Assembly (NCBI GenBank): GCA_025084515.1
Contig: JAJAGP010000886.1
Location: forward strand, 1 to 64,000
Source of the DNA: Ancistrus triradiatus
Lineage: Eukaryota; Chordata; Actinopteri; Siluriformes; Loricariidae
Direction: 5' to 3'
DNA: 64,000 bases
The position numbers were made by a program, and so were the translations under genes. The notes under the pieces were generated by a model, which was given only the letters and a program-made list of their open reading frames with translations, did no database searches and had not been told where the DNA came from. Below are positions 46,882 to 59,700 of this stretch, piece after piece. Within the stretch, counting starts at the first letter, position 1, and each line of letters opens with the position of its first letter.

Positions 46882-49800
46882 ATGACATCTGATGAAGTCA
46901 TACACAGGGCAGGCAGTAGAGTCTGTCCTCTTGTAGAGGTGCAAGGTATCCCTCTCAGGTGCCAGATCGCCCAAAACTTGAGCTCCATTTCTGAATTCCG
47001 CCCAGATCCATCTGATTTGCTCATCTCTACCTACCCCAAAGCAGGTAAGAACACTCACTCATTCCAAATCAAATACTTTTGAATCAGCCTGATCTGAAAG
47101 GTCAGATTTTTGTTATTTGTATTATTTAAATAGCACGTTTTGTTCAGTTTGTCTAATCAAATCAAAATTGTATGGATTTAAATGGAGTCAGATATTTTTA
47201 TCACAATGCTCTATTTTTCATTCAGATTAAATTCTGTGGGGATTTATCTACTGGACTCTATATTTTTCAGTTAATATGATAACTCAGAATGATTAAGGCT
47301 CTGTTTCAGGACTGTTATTACTTCAACTGCATGCTAATTTCATGTTTTACTGTCAATGAAAATAGTGTTCATTTTAAACAGGTACTACCTGGACCCAGGA
47401 GATCGTGGACCTGCTGTTGCATAATGGGGATGCCAAGTTTTGTAAGAGAGCTCCTATGTCTGAACGTTCCCCATTTTTGGAGATGCATTCACATCCACCA
47501 GTTCCATCAGGTAGAGATAAGTTAGTCAGTTCTTGAGCTGGGTAAGCATTCCAAAGACAAAGTCATGTTGGAGGGAGGGAAGGTTGGATGAAGGATCTTC
47601 TGGGAAAAGATACTATTTTCAGGCATCAGAGAAAAAGGTGACCAAAAAAATACAAGGTACAAACCTTTGTAAATCTAAAGAACTTCCTTTTATTGAGATG
47701 CTGTTGCAGTTGATCCCCCTGACCAGCCTCCCCTCCTTCAGACATACCTAATCGTGGCAGCACATTATTGCCAGATTCGAGGCCAGGGTTGAGTTCCGAG
47801 TTTCTCCCTCATCAAGGGGCTTCCGGGTTTCATAATCCCTCAGATCCATTTAGTGCAAACAGCAGGGATGCCCCCATTTTGATGTTCTACAGTGGTGCTT
47901 GAAAGTTTGTGAACCCTTTAGAATTTGCTATATTTCTGCATAAATATGACCTAAAACATCATCAGATTTTTACACAAGTCCTAAACGTAGATAAAGAGAA
48001 TCCAGTTAAACAAATGAGACAAAAATATCATACTTGGTCATTTATTTATTGGGGAAAATAAACCAATATTACATGTTAGTGAGTGGCAAAAGTATGTGAA
48101 CCTCTAGGATTAGCAGTTAATTTGAAGGTGAAATTAGTGTCAAGTGTTTTCAATACTGTTGTCAATAGGATGACAATCAGGTGTGAGTGGGCACCCTGTT
48201 TTATTTAAAGAACAGGGATCTATCAATGGCTGCTCTTCACAACATGTCTGTGGAAGTGTATCATGGCACGAACAAAGGAGATTTCTGAGGACCTTAGAAA
48301 AAGAGTTGTTGATGCTCATCAGGCTGGAAAAGGTTACAAATCCATCCCTAAAGAGTTTGTACTCCACCAATCCACATTCAGACAGATTGTGTACAAATGG
48401 AGGAAATTCAAGACCATTATTACCCTCCCCAGGAGTGGTCGACCAAAAAAGATCATTCCAAGAGCAAGGTGTGTAAAAGTTGGCGAGGTCACAAAGGAAC
48501 CCAGGGTAACTTCTAAGCGACTGAAGGCCTCTCTCACATTGGATAATATTAATGTTCATGAGTCCACCATCAGAAGAACACTGAATAACAATGGTGTGCA
48601 TGGCAGAGTTACAAGGAAAAAGACACTGCTCTCCAAAAAGAACATTTACAGCATTTAGCAGACGCCCTTATCCAGAGCGACTTACAATTGATACAATTTT
48701 ACAATCCAAGCAGTTGTGGGTTAAGGGTCTTGCTCAAGGACCCAACAGTGGCAGCTTGACAGAGGTGGGATTTGACCCCTGGACCTTCTGGTCCAGATTC
48801 CAGTCCCTAACCGCTAGGCTACAACAGGCTACAACACTCCTCGTCTGCAGTTTGCTAAAGATCACGTGGACAAGCCAGAAGGCTATTGGAAGAATGTTTT
48901 GTGGACGGGTGGAACTTTTTGGTTTAAATTAAAACCATTATGTTTGGAGAGAGGAAAACACTGCATTCCAGCATAAGAACCTCATCCCATCTGTGAAACA
49001 TGGTAGTGGTAGTATCATGGTATGGGCCTGTTTTGCTGCATCTGGGCCAGGACAATGAATTCTGAATTATATCAGAGAATTCTAAAGGAAAATGTCAGGA
49101 CATCTGTCCATGAATTTAATCTAAATAGAAGATGGGTCAACGACCCTAAGCACACAAGTCGTTCTGCCAAAGAATAGTTACAGAAGAATAAAGTTAATGT
49201 TTTGGAATGGCCAAGTGAAAGTCCTGACCTTAATCCAATCGAAATGTTGTGGAAGGACCTGATGGACCAGCTAATGTGAGGAAACCCACCAACATCCCAG
49301 AGTTGAAGCTGTTCTGTATGGAGTAATGGGCTAAAATTCCTCCAAGCCGGTGTGCAGGACTGATCAACAGTTACAGGAAACGTTTAGTTGCAGTTATTGC
49401 TGCACATGGGGTCACACCAGATACTGAAAGCAAAGGTTCACATGCTTTTGCCACTCACTAATATGTAATATTGGATCATTTTCCTCAGTAAATAAATGAC
49501 CAATTATAATATTTTGTCTCATTTGTTTAACTGGGTTCTCTTTATCTACTTTAAGGACTTGTGTTAAAATCTGATGATGTTTTAGGTCACATTTATGCAG
49601 AAATACAGAAAATTCTAAAGGGTTCACAAACTTTCAAGCACCACTGTATGATATTCAAAAATGCGATACTATATACAATATGTAGTGACATTATGCAGTG
49701 ATTAAGGCATTTGGAATTGTTCAGATTTCAGTATTTATGTTACAATAAATGTGTGAAAGTTATTATAAATGAAAATTTCTGACACTATCTTTTTTAAATC

Positions 49801-52800
49801 TATAAACCTGTTCCTCAGGGCTGGATTTTATTAAAGGACTGAAACCTCCCCGAATCATCAAAACTCACCTGCCTATACATATGGTACCTGAAGGATTCTG
49901 GGAAAATAAATGCAAGGTTAGTATATGAGCACTGATGTATGTTTGGAAATGAAGTCCAAAGTTACATCAGTTATCAGAATTCCAGCCACCCAGGTGCTTG
50001 TCCAGTCTCTTGTTGTATCAAAACTTGATTACTGCAATGTTCTTTCTCTGGTCTTCCAATGCGTACAATCAGACCCCTGCAACTGATTCAGAATGCAGCG
50101 GCTCATCTGGTTTTCAATCTACCCAAGTTGTCTCATGTCACCCCACTGCCGCGTTCACTTCACTGGCTCCCTGTAGATGCCAGCATCAGATACAAAACCC
50201 TGCTGCTCGCCTACAAGGCAAAAAATGGAACAGCACCATCTTACCTAAAGGCTCTAAGCAAACCACGCTCTGTACCCTCCGAGACAGAAGCTTGCCTCAA
50301 CTGGATCCTCCACGTAAGATTAAAGGAAGACAAGCATCAAGACTCTTCTCCGTCCTGGCACTCAGGTGGTGGAATGAACTTCCACTGGATGTCTGAATGG
50401 CTGAGTCTCTTGTTGTCTTCAAGCAGCGACTAAAGACTCACCTCCTCACCCAGCACTTAAGTGAAGACTGAAGTGAATACAACTGCTTGTTTATATATTT
50501 ATCTACATCAGATCCTAGCAAGCTGTAGCTGGATTGTGTTCTTTGAGCTATTGCTTACTTGTACTAACTTGAGGTTTTTTTCTGCTAGGAAGAATACAAA
50601 GCACTTACAAAACACACACGCTCTGGATAAGGGCATCTGCTAAATGCTGTAAATGTAAATGTTATCAAAAACTAGCTCTATATATGGTTATATTTTAAAT
50701 ATAACTCTAAATCACTAATATCAGTTTTTACTGACATGGTGATCGTGCAAATAGCAATAACAATTCATCTAGCTAGCATAAGTATTAACTACATGTCAAA
50801 ATATAGCATAATAGCCACCATTTTCTGTGTCATTAGCACTTAGCAATCAGGCTAGCAGCTTGTGGCTAAGTTAGTTGGCTTGGCCAAAATCAGTGGATTT
50901 TTCAGTATCAGAAATCAGTTTGCAGAATTCCTTAATCCGCTATCTAGAAAAGGCTCTCAGAGGCTACTTTTGGGTAGTGTACCTCTTGGTGGGAGATTGT
51001 TGACTGCTAGTCATGCCTCTACGACACACTCAAAGACATTTTGCCCAATTTACAGACTTTGAGAGCCAAGATCACATTCGTTTGCAGTGGTGTCATGAAC
51101 GACAAACCTGGACTGCTACAGACTGGAGCCGTATCGTCTTTAGCAACATATCCAGGTTCTGTTTGGGATCCGACGACTGTTGGGTTTGAGTATGGAGGCG
51201 TCTTGGTAAGCACTTCAATCCTGCCTTTGTTGTAGAGCGACACACTGCCACAACTGATGGTGTGATCATCTGGGGAGTCGTCGCATACGACAGTAGTGTT
51301 ACGAGGGACACTAACAGTTCAGTGATATGTGCAGGACATCCTGCGGCTACATGTGTTACTTCTCATGGCAGGGCTTCCAACTGCCATTTTTCAGCAAGAT
51401 AATGCTCGCCCACACACAGCAAGGGTTTCCCAGGAATGTCTCCCCCAGACTGTAACACTTCCTTGGCCTGTCGGTTGCCAGATGTATCGCCAATCAAGCA
51501 TTTATGGGACCAGCTGCGATGCCAGTATCAGCAACCTATGAATGTTCAGGATCTACAGGCCCAGATGCAACATCTGTGAGTAAAATTTGCCACAGGATAT
51601 CATACGGAATGTGTATGCCTCCATGATCATCTGTATCTCATCTTGTATCCAGGCTAGAGGCTAGAGGGTAACTAGTGCCTCATTGTTGTAGAGATTTCCA
51701 CCTATCCTTTTGCTCTAATATTGTAATCACTTATATCATCATTGCATTCACACACAATTAAAGTTTCATTCGATTCCAGCATCTCCTTGTTGGTGAGTTA
51801 TTTTTTTCATCAGTGAGTACAATTCAGCAAATTAAATGTAGTATTTGGTAAGTCTTCTATTATCTTACATTTCTTGGCCTTTTATGTACAGCAGTGCTTT
51901 GCCAGTGTGAAATGTGAATCCAGGACTGAATTTGCACATTCCTCTTTGTTTGCTCAGGTAATTTACATGGCTCGAAATGCAAAAGATAACCTGGTCAGTT
52001 ATTATTACTTTGATCAGATGAATAAGAGTCAGCCAGAACCGGGTTCCTGGGAGGAATACATCCAAAAATTCATGAAAGGAAAATGTAAGAATCAAAATTG
52101 TTTATTTTATGTGATTGGTTCTTGGTGCTCTTAAAAATTGCGATTCTGCTGTTTTCTTTTAGTATCCTGGGGCTCCTGGTATGACCATGTGAAAGGATAC
52201 TGGAGGGAAAAAGAGCAGAAGAACATCCTTTACCTCTTCTTTGAGGACATGAAAGAGGTAAAAAGTGACTTAAAAAGAGGACATGAAAGAGGTAAAAAGT
52301 TTAACAGTTGCTACTGACACAGCCCTCACAACTCCGGAGACACCGCGAATCCGGCAGCAAGGCAAACGCAGACAAAGTCTCAGAAAAAAATCTGTGAACG
52401 AGCCCATTTAACCCAGACGGAAATGTGTGGCCTTGTCCCTAAGTGAGAGAACGCCTCACACCATGTGCTGGGTCTTCAATTCATGGTGGGAGTCGCTGAG
52501 GACGACACAACCACCCTGCTGCTAGCTGGGGAGGTGGTTGATGCCACAATATAATATCAATATTTTAATGACAGAATCTAGGGTTAAAAAGAATGGTCAG
52601 GATTGGAAATATGAATTCTTTAGTATAGATTTTCCCATTCATACTTAGGTTGTCTGTGGAACCTGGGTTCTGAATCATGTTTACCATTTCCCTTTAATTC
52701 CAGAACCCTCGACGGGAGATACTGAGGATCATGCACTATCTGGACCTGTCGCTACCCGAAGACACCATTGACAAGATAGTGTATCTGACGTCATTCGAGG

Positions 52801-53082
52801 TAATGAAGGACAATCCAATGGCCAACTATACAACGATTCCTAAAGTCCTGCTGGACCAGTCCGTGTCCCCGTTCATGAGAAAAGGTCTGTAATAATCAGG
52901 GTCCCAGTGACTCTGAGATCTTTAGGCTTACAGACCGATCCAGATGTGTGATTAATGTGTTTATTTCAGGTGAGGTTGGAGACTGGACCAACCATCTCAC
53001 CCCTGATCAATCCCAGATGTTAGATGAGGACTATAAGAGACAAATGGCTGATGTGGACATTCCCTTTCGTACCAGCATCTGA
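46882..53082 (+). CDS. Cytosolic sulfotransferase, SULT1 type (7 coding exons, intact)
   Basis: Coding exons: 46882-47044, 47382-47510, 49819-49916, 51958-52084, 52163-52257, 52704-52884, 52970-53082. All introns are GT-AG and the joined frame is 906 nt, 301 residues plus stop. Lengths 98-127-95-181-113 for the last five exons are those of vertebrate SULT1 genes. The enzyme transfers sulfate from PAPS to phenolic or other small hydroxyl substrates in the cytosol. Visible motifs: the PAPS 5'-phosphosulfate loop TYPKAGTTW (residues 50-58), KTHLP with the catalytic His114, the 3'-phosphate contacts ARNAKDNLVS (Arg136, Ser144), and RKGEVGDW (263-270). The start at 46882 is the first in-frame ATG, with A at -3. 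Introns 2 and 3 are swollen by transposons. The exact paralogue and substrate cannot be told. Confidence 0.92.
48263..49330 (+). pseudogene. Tc1-like transposase, interrupted
   Basis: It opens MARTKEISEDLRKRVVDAHQ, the first helix-turn-helix of the paired-like DNA-binding domain, followed by the GRPKK hook (residues near 60) and a second helix-turn-helix up to KTLLSKKNI. The SINE interrupts there. After it come FAKDHVDK-like sequence (48853), a damaged DDE first block (FCGRVELFGLN; the usual catalytic Asp region is shifted), WYGPVLLHLG-type frameshifted sequence, and SPDLNPIEMLWKDL (about 49222-49262), which holds the third catalytic residue (Glu). Several shifts and the SINE make it non-functional. 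Confidence 0.75.
48642..48838 (-). repeat. tRNA-derived SINE inside the Tc1 transposase
   Basis: Minus orientation. The tail complement acatttacagcatttagcag is at the left, the B-box complement (gggatttgacccctgg) near 48767 and the head complement (ctaaccgctaggctacaa) at the right. It lies at a different site in Tc1 from the SINE at 35191-35397, so the two insertions were independent. Confidence 0.75.
49985..50660 (+). mobile_element. LINE 3' fragment in sulfotransferase intron 3
   Basis: Two overlapping frames read LVQSLVVSKLDYCNVLSLV, then RPLQLIQNAAAHLVFNLPK and LHWLPVDASIRYKTLLLAYK, then RWWNELPLDV. This is the C-terminal end of a LINE reverse transcriptase related to, but distinct from, the local L2. 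The 3' UTR ends ggataagggcatctgctaaa followed by tgctgtaaatgtaaatg. That tail is the same as the tail of the tRNA-derived SINEs in this window. Confidence 0.7.
51013..51595 (+). pseudogene. Second, different Tc1-like transposase remnant (intron 3)
   Basis: It starts MPLRHTQRHFAQFTDFERAK, the N-terminus of another Tc1 subfamily. It then jumps by deletion to the catalytic core: LQWCHERQTWTATDWSRIVF, RHTATTDGVIIWGVVAYDS, and LPTAIFQQDNARPHTARVSQ with the second catalytic Asp. Several frameshifts are present. Terminal inverted repeats were not identified. Confidence 0.7.
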
Positions 53083-53423
53083 TTTCTCTTTAGCACACAT
53101 GCCTGTAGTCACGTATGAGGTCTAAACTTTTCAAAGCAAATTTGGAAATGATCATAAGTGTGTATTGACATTAACTTGGAATTATTTAGTTTGATTACTT
53201 TAGTAGCTTCATGTAAGGATGCTTTTACTTGTAACCACTCCTATATTGTTGTTTTTATTAAGACTATTTTACCCAAATGATAATTTTTAGTTCTTTAGTA
53301 ACACGGGGCATGGCAGTAGAACTTAAATCAGTTACTGAAAAAAAACGTTATGTGAAAAAGAAAAGAAGAAGACAGGAGAGTGTACAAGTTTAACAAAAAA
53401 ATGTCTTTATTGATAGCTTAAGG

Positions 53424-53429
53424 AATAAA
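53424..53429 (+). terminator. Possible poly(A) signal for the sulfotransferase gene
   Basis: AATAAA lies about 340 bp after the stop codon. Another AATAAA is at about 53684. Which is used cannot be told. Confidence 0.3.
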
Positions 53430-54239
53430 TGATGACTCAGCATTCGAACACTAATTTTGATCTATATATTAATTTAACATATTTAATATTTAATAGATTT
53501 TCTATCACAGTTTTATAGATTTTTTTTTCAGATTTTCAGCATTATGTCGCCTCTCCCTTTGCTTAATGGACTCATGAGATTTCCTCTTCGACTCGATGTG
53601 ATCTCTCGCCTCACTTTAGCTTCAGCTTCAACTTTTCTTGTTTCTTTCACTCCCACAAACAAGATTTACCATCTTCCTGTATGAATAAAATAAAAACGTG
53701 TTAGTTTCGTTCTGTCAATTGACTTTTTCATGAAACGAAAAATGTTGTAAGCAAGCAACAAACTTTCACGCAGCTGCAATATGTTGGTCCTGCAGTTATC
53801 GTTATAGAATGAATACTAATATAAACACAGGAAGCACAGAAACACATCAGACAGAAACACAGTATAAACATGGACAGAATAAAGAAAGGGACAAGGGAAG
53901 ATAAAGAGGGCTGAACTGCAGCGAAAAAGCGAGCAGAACAACCATGCAGGGTTGGATACACGGTTGCCAGATCCCTGTTCTTGCCACAGCTGTGACAACA
54001 GCTGTGCAAGGCCTCTTCTTTTACACTTCTTTCATTTAATGTTTAATTTAATACTATAGGGATGAATTAGTGTCAATTTATCTAAGCATTCTCAAAGATT
54101 TCTTTAAAGTAATATGTGTAACCACACAGGCTATTTTAGGATCTACAGAAACATTTTTCTGCTTTAGATTTAAGATCTTTTGGGAATTACACAGATCTGG
54201 CTGTTTTGGATGTTTTGGTATCTGGCCTTTGTTAGTTGG

Positions 54240-54475
54240 TAATACTTTTGGCCACGTGCAGGTTTGTGCCTCAATATTTTTGGCCACTTGCTGGTTTGTG
54301 TCCCAATACGTCTGGCTACTTGCAGGTTTGTGTCTCAATATTTTTGGCCACTTGCTGGTTTGTGTCCTAAAACTTTTGGCCACTTACAGGTTTGTGTCTC
54401 AGTACTTTTGGCCACTTGCGGGTTTGTGTCCCAATAATTTTGGCTGTATGCAGGTTTGTTTCCTAATACCTTTGG
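54240..54475 (+). repeat. Minisatellite, unit about 34 bp, seven copies
   Basis: The core tttttggccacttgctggtt followed by tgtgtc is repeated about seven times with substitutions. It lies between the two convergent genes. Confidence 0.85.
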
Positions 54476-54621
54476 AGTTGATGATTTGCATTACCAGTTG
54501 CAGCCTAAATAAATTAACTTGAGTTTTGCTCTTTACATTGTTTTTAAAGCATTCATTTCAGGCTTTCTGATTTGTGTATATCTAACCCTGTATGTTTAGT
54601 CCAAACTCACACAGACACACC

Positions 54622-54623
54622 GA

Positions 54624-54662
<39 letters not shown>

Positions 54663-54692
54663 CGAGAGAGAGAGAGAGAGAGAAAGAGAGCG

Positions 54693-54735
<43 letters not shown>
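54622..54735 (+). repeat. (GA)n microsatellite with GAAA/GAGC interruptions
   Basis: More than 100 bp of almost pure GA. Confidence 0.95.
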
Positions 54736-54738
<3 letters not shown>

Positions 54739-55060
54739 TTTGGTACCTGTCTTTTGTTACTTGGTAGCTGAGGGAAGGAACTGGTTTAGACTGTAAGTGA
54801 ATAGAAGACTTTAGTGAACAATGGGTTAAAAATGAGATGGCAGGAGGATAGAGTGATTAGATAGATATATACATGTTGGATGGATGGATAGATAATTAGA
54901 CAGATAAACAGATCAACTGATATATCAATTAATACAGTTATAGTGAATGATGGAATTATTAGACATTAGTTAAAGATAGAATTAATTCCTACATCAGTTC
55001 AACAGTGAATGAATTCATAGAAACTATTTAAATCAGTCGACTTCTATATATAGACGCAAT

Positions 55061-56693
55061 CTACTTCTCGATCTTACCCTCAATGTAGTTGCGGGCCATG
55101 AATTTCAACACCTCATCGATGAGGATTACAGGGAAAGAAAGCTTCAACACCACCATCCACTGTTCAAAGTTCAAGTGGGTCAGCTTGAAGACCATCTGGA
55201 GCACAAAGAAATGAGAGAAGCATCCATCAGAGCTGCAGTGATTTTATTACTACTAAATAGTGTAAAACTAAGTATGAGAGAGACTCACGGGCAGGGGGTC
55301 CACATAGATGATCATGAAGTGCAGGGACATGGAGAGGGTCATGGCGGATAACAGCCAGCCGTTGCTCCAAGGTGGCATACGGACCAAGGACTGGTTCTCA
55401 GACAAGCTGTCAAAAACAAAGCGTTTTATTGAAATTTTAGTAGTGGATGTAGGGTGATAACACTATTTGTTCTGCTTGTTTTTTAATCGAAGAGAATTTG
55501 GAATCCTGAACAGTCCACAATACTGTATAATACAAAAACCTAAAACAAACACTGACATGTATAGCCTTCTAAAACATTTGCCAGTCTTAGCAGTATTATG
55601 AATATTCAAAATCTGAATATATAACATAAATATAACATAAAATAATTACAGTTACAATATAATCAAATCATAAAAACAAATAATTCGTTTAAGCGGCAAT
55701 ACCATTTTCACCAGCAGGTGTCGCCAAAGCAATGCAAAAAAAAACAGCGATGACCTGAATTTAAAATAGATTTATTTCAATAAAGGTGATTAAGGAGCCA
55801 GGGTATTCGCGTACGTGTTTAGTAAGCCTCTCTTGTTAAAGGGTTTTAAATAAATGTGTTAATATATTAGTTTAATAAGCTCCAGATTGGTTCAAAATCT
55901 TAAAATTGTCCACTGTACAGTGGTTCTAAGCTTCCAGTACTTGTTAGCTACACTAGAACTTCCCGAGGGTGTTGTGACGATGAGTTCTGACCTGTTGAGG
56001 GCGTTGCACATCTCGATGGTGACCAGCACAGACAGAGCCATGGTCATGGGAGGAGCAGCCTCAAACACTTCGCATTCGACTCCGGCAAAGTCCTCGTTCT
56101 CATCGTGGCACTGCATGAAGTGAGACTGCACGACAAAAAAAAATAAAAAAACAGTCAGTACCTTACTGATTTTAAAATCACTCAAATACAAAGTGGAGAA
56201 GGAGGGGAGGAAAATCTCACCAGTTGGTAGTAGGTCACACCTGGTCCCTCCACGTCATACAGGAACCAGTGAGCAGCGGCACCGACGGTGGCAGCACCGA
56301 CATATCCTATCAGGGTAAAGAAGAACGGCTGAGATTTTATATTAAGATCTCTGATTATTCACTCTATTACATGACAATCAGTCACATTCATACTGTGTTT
56401 ATTACTATCACTTTTATTACTACTATTATTATTATTATTATACTTTATATGATAAACAAGTTTTTATTCATGTAGCTCTGCCTCTACTTACCACCGATGG
56501 CCAGGTATCTGAAGAAGAGCCAGCCAGAGATGAGGGGCTCCTTGGGGGAGCGGGGTGGTTTGCCCATGATGTCCAGATCAGGGGGGTTGAAACCCAAAGC
56601 GGTGGCGGGAAGACCATCAGTGACCAGGTTCACCCACAGCAGCTGTACTGGAATCAGAGCCTCGGGGAGACCGAGAGCAGCGGTCAGGAAGAT

Positions 56694-56740
<47 letters not shown>

Positions 56741-59700
56741 AATCTCAGTTACTGACCATGGAAACATTACTGGCAGAAATGGAATCAGTCCAATAACTGG
56801 CCTGTTTTTGGTAAGACACAGAGGAAACCCAACATAGGAAGAACATACCAAACTCTGACAGAAACTAGAGTATGTTGTGGGGTTTGTCAGGTTCTTAGAG
56901 AAACTGACTGATAATGATGTTAAATGCTGTTTCCATTAGCCCCCCATTCTTTATGTACTTAAGTCCTCAGTCGATCAGGTTCTGGATGCTAACAGGTTCT
57001 CTGAGGACTCTGAGCACTTTGGACAATCTTTAATTTGGAGTAAAGTAACCTTAACTTTGGAGTGTTAAGGTGAGTGCTCACCAGACGACCTCTCCGACGT
57101 TGGAGGAGATCAGGTAACGGATGAACTGCTTCATGTTGTTGTAGATCGCTCTGCCTTCCTCAACAGCGGCCACAATGGAGGAGAAGTTGTCGTCGGCCAG
57201 GACCATCTCAGAGGCTGACTTGGCAACGGCAGTGCCAGAGCCCATGGCAATACCAATCTCCGCCTTCTTGAGGGCAGGGGCATCATTCACGCCATCACCG
57301 GTCTGGGTGCAATGACAAGTAAAGACAAACAAGGAGACAAATTAAGGAGAGGAACAGAAGGTGGAGAGAACGTACCAAAGTTCACACAACTAGTAAACAA
57401 GGTACAGCAGCTGATCGGGGTTCATATATACATTAAAGCAAACTGAGTGAAAAGAAGAATGATTGTAAAATATATAATAATAATTATATATAATATATAT
57501 ATTTCATGTAATGTATAATGTAAAAATGTATATTATATAATATATATTTATATATGTATATTATATATAATACATACTAATGTATATTTAATAAAATAGT
57601 GTTAAAATATTAAAAATTAATACATTTAAAATACTAGTTATTTATTTTGTCAGAAAAAAACATAATAAAAAACCTTTTAATTCAGCAAAACGTAATTTCC
57701 ATAAAGGATTTTAAAAAACATTTTAGGATTTAATTTAACAATTTTTAGACTTAAAACGTGAACAGACAATAATATAGTAGATTCTAAACATATTCTAAAC
57801 GTATAACAAAACAAAACTTAAAAAATCAAATGACATTCTCTAACACAAACTCAACAGGAAATAAAACATATGTTATACTTAAATACATAAAAATATTTTG
57901 GAGAGATAATACAGCATTTGGTGTGTGCAGTTGTGTGGTGTTTGGAGTTTCGGCAGCTTTCCAGGCAATCCACTAGGTCTCTGTATTTGATTAACTATTA
58001 TTCTTGGCTGCTGTGCGTCAATCAGAGGTGGGTTGGTGATGAGTGTGTCGCTCACCATGGCAGTGATCTCATCGTAGCCCTGCAGGTACTCAACGATCTT
58101 GGATTTGTGGGAAGGCTCGACTCGGGCAAAGCAGCAAGCTCGGGTTACGGCTTCACTTTGCTCGGCGCGGGGCAGATCGTCAAACTCGCGGCCAGTGTAG
58201 GCTCTTCCGGTCACGTCCTCGTCCTCACCGAAGATGCCAATACGACGGCAGATAGCCACAGCAGTGCCCTTGTTATCACCTGAAAGTGATGAGGTTGAAG
58301 GGTTTTAGCAAGTGAACAGAGATAAGATCATTGATTTGGACACTGATATGGACATTGATTAGAAATTAGCATATTGATTTGAGATAAGGATACTAATTAG
58401 AGATTAGGACATTTGATTTGAACATTGATTATAAAATTAGAACACTGAGTTGAGATGAAAAATGAGGAAGATAATGAGCATGTACCAGTGATCATGATGA
58501 CACGGATTCCAGCAGCCCTGCAGAGCTGAATGGACCCGGTGACCTCTTTACGTGGAGGATCCAGCATACCAACGCAGCCAACGAAGGTCAGGTCAGTCTG
58601 GAAGGGAAGAAATGATTAAAGACCAGTTACTTAAAAATAATTCATATCCTGTAAATTGAGCAGTGTTTAGAGAAAATGCCATGAACAGGGTCAGTGTGTG
58701 GTTTGAAACACGTCCAGAGTGAACGGAACAGTGAACAGATGATGATTTGGTGTTTGTTACAGCTCTGATTTGATCTATGTAGTGCATAGCATGCGATTTG
58801 GGACACGTCCACCGTGGACCATTGACAGTGTTTTTAAGGGTAATACAAAGGAATGGGGTGTGTGATTTGGAACGCATCCACAGCGGACTGATGGTGGTTT
58901 GCAGGGTTTAAGTTGTGTGTAAGGTGTGTGATTTGGGACACATCCAAAAAGGAGTGATTATAATGTCATTGTAAAGTAATTACATTATTTGGTTTGAAAC
59001 ATATCCAAATTAAACTGGCTGTGTGCACTTACATGGCCTTTGTAGTGATTAAGGTGTGTGATTTGGGACAAATCCACAGTGAACTAGAAATAAGGTGTGT
59101 GATTTTGGCCAATCACCTCATAGTCGACAAATTTGGTGGAGTCGTCGAGGTTCATCTCCTCGACCTTCAGTGGTGTATCGCGTGTGGCCAGAGCCAGGCA
59201 GCGCAGGGTGTCACGGCCGGTACCCCACTCCTTAATGACGGTCATGATCTTCTCCTTAATGGGGGCTGTCAGGGGGACACGGGCGGAGCCAACACGCACA
59301 TAGGCGCACCTGTCGATCACACCCTCAGGAGCACCCTATAGGTCAAAGTAGGGAGAGATGCAAAGCAAGAAGTTGAGCCAAGCAAGAAATGAGAGTACAA
59401 AGTGAATAAAATATCCGATACAATTAAGCAGATAACTGCAGTGCAGCACTTGTTGTTTCTTACACTACTTATTATACTTACTAGCACTTAAAACTGGTTA
59501 GGTTTTGTCAAGTCAATGTTATTAAAAACTTTATTTAAAAAGTCCCAAATCCACCTATGAGTCTGTTCCAAGTAGTTCAGGTTCTGTGCTTTGAAGAAAT
59601 TAAAACTAAAATAAACTTAATTTACGTATTATTCATTTTATATTTTTTGTCACATGACAAAGACTAGGGGTGCCCCACATGAGAAGTGTAATGAACTATA

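Larger units (their letters stand above)
47890..49646 (+). mobile_element. Tc1-like transposon in sulfotransferase intron 2
   Basis: The ends cagtggtgcttgaaag and the complementary ctttcaagcaccactg are flanked by TA on both sides. It has long terminal inverted repeats and a transposase on the plus strand, the same sense as the host gene. It belongs to the same family as 34429-36824. A SINE interrupts the transposase at 48642. Confidence 0.9.
53083..55060. other. Intergenic region between converging genes
   Basis: It holds the 3' UTRs of both genes, a minisatellite and a GA microsatellite. No further gene is recognised; open stretches at 54070-54522 and 54078-54383 are products of the minisatellite. 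Confidence 0.5.

Noticed and set aside
47533..47751. Extra exon of the sulfotransferase gene
   Set aside because: The frame has no sulfotransferase similarity and the exons on either side already join in phase without it.
54240..54475. Regularly spaced repeats resembling an array with spacers
   Set aside because: The whole 34-bp unit is repeated, including the supposed spacer. It is a minisatellite; the translated frames across it are by-products.
54572..54796. Arg/Glu-repeat protein frame
   Set aside because: It is produced by the GA microsatellite and has no other coding support.
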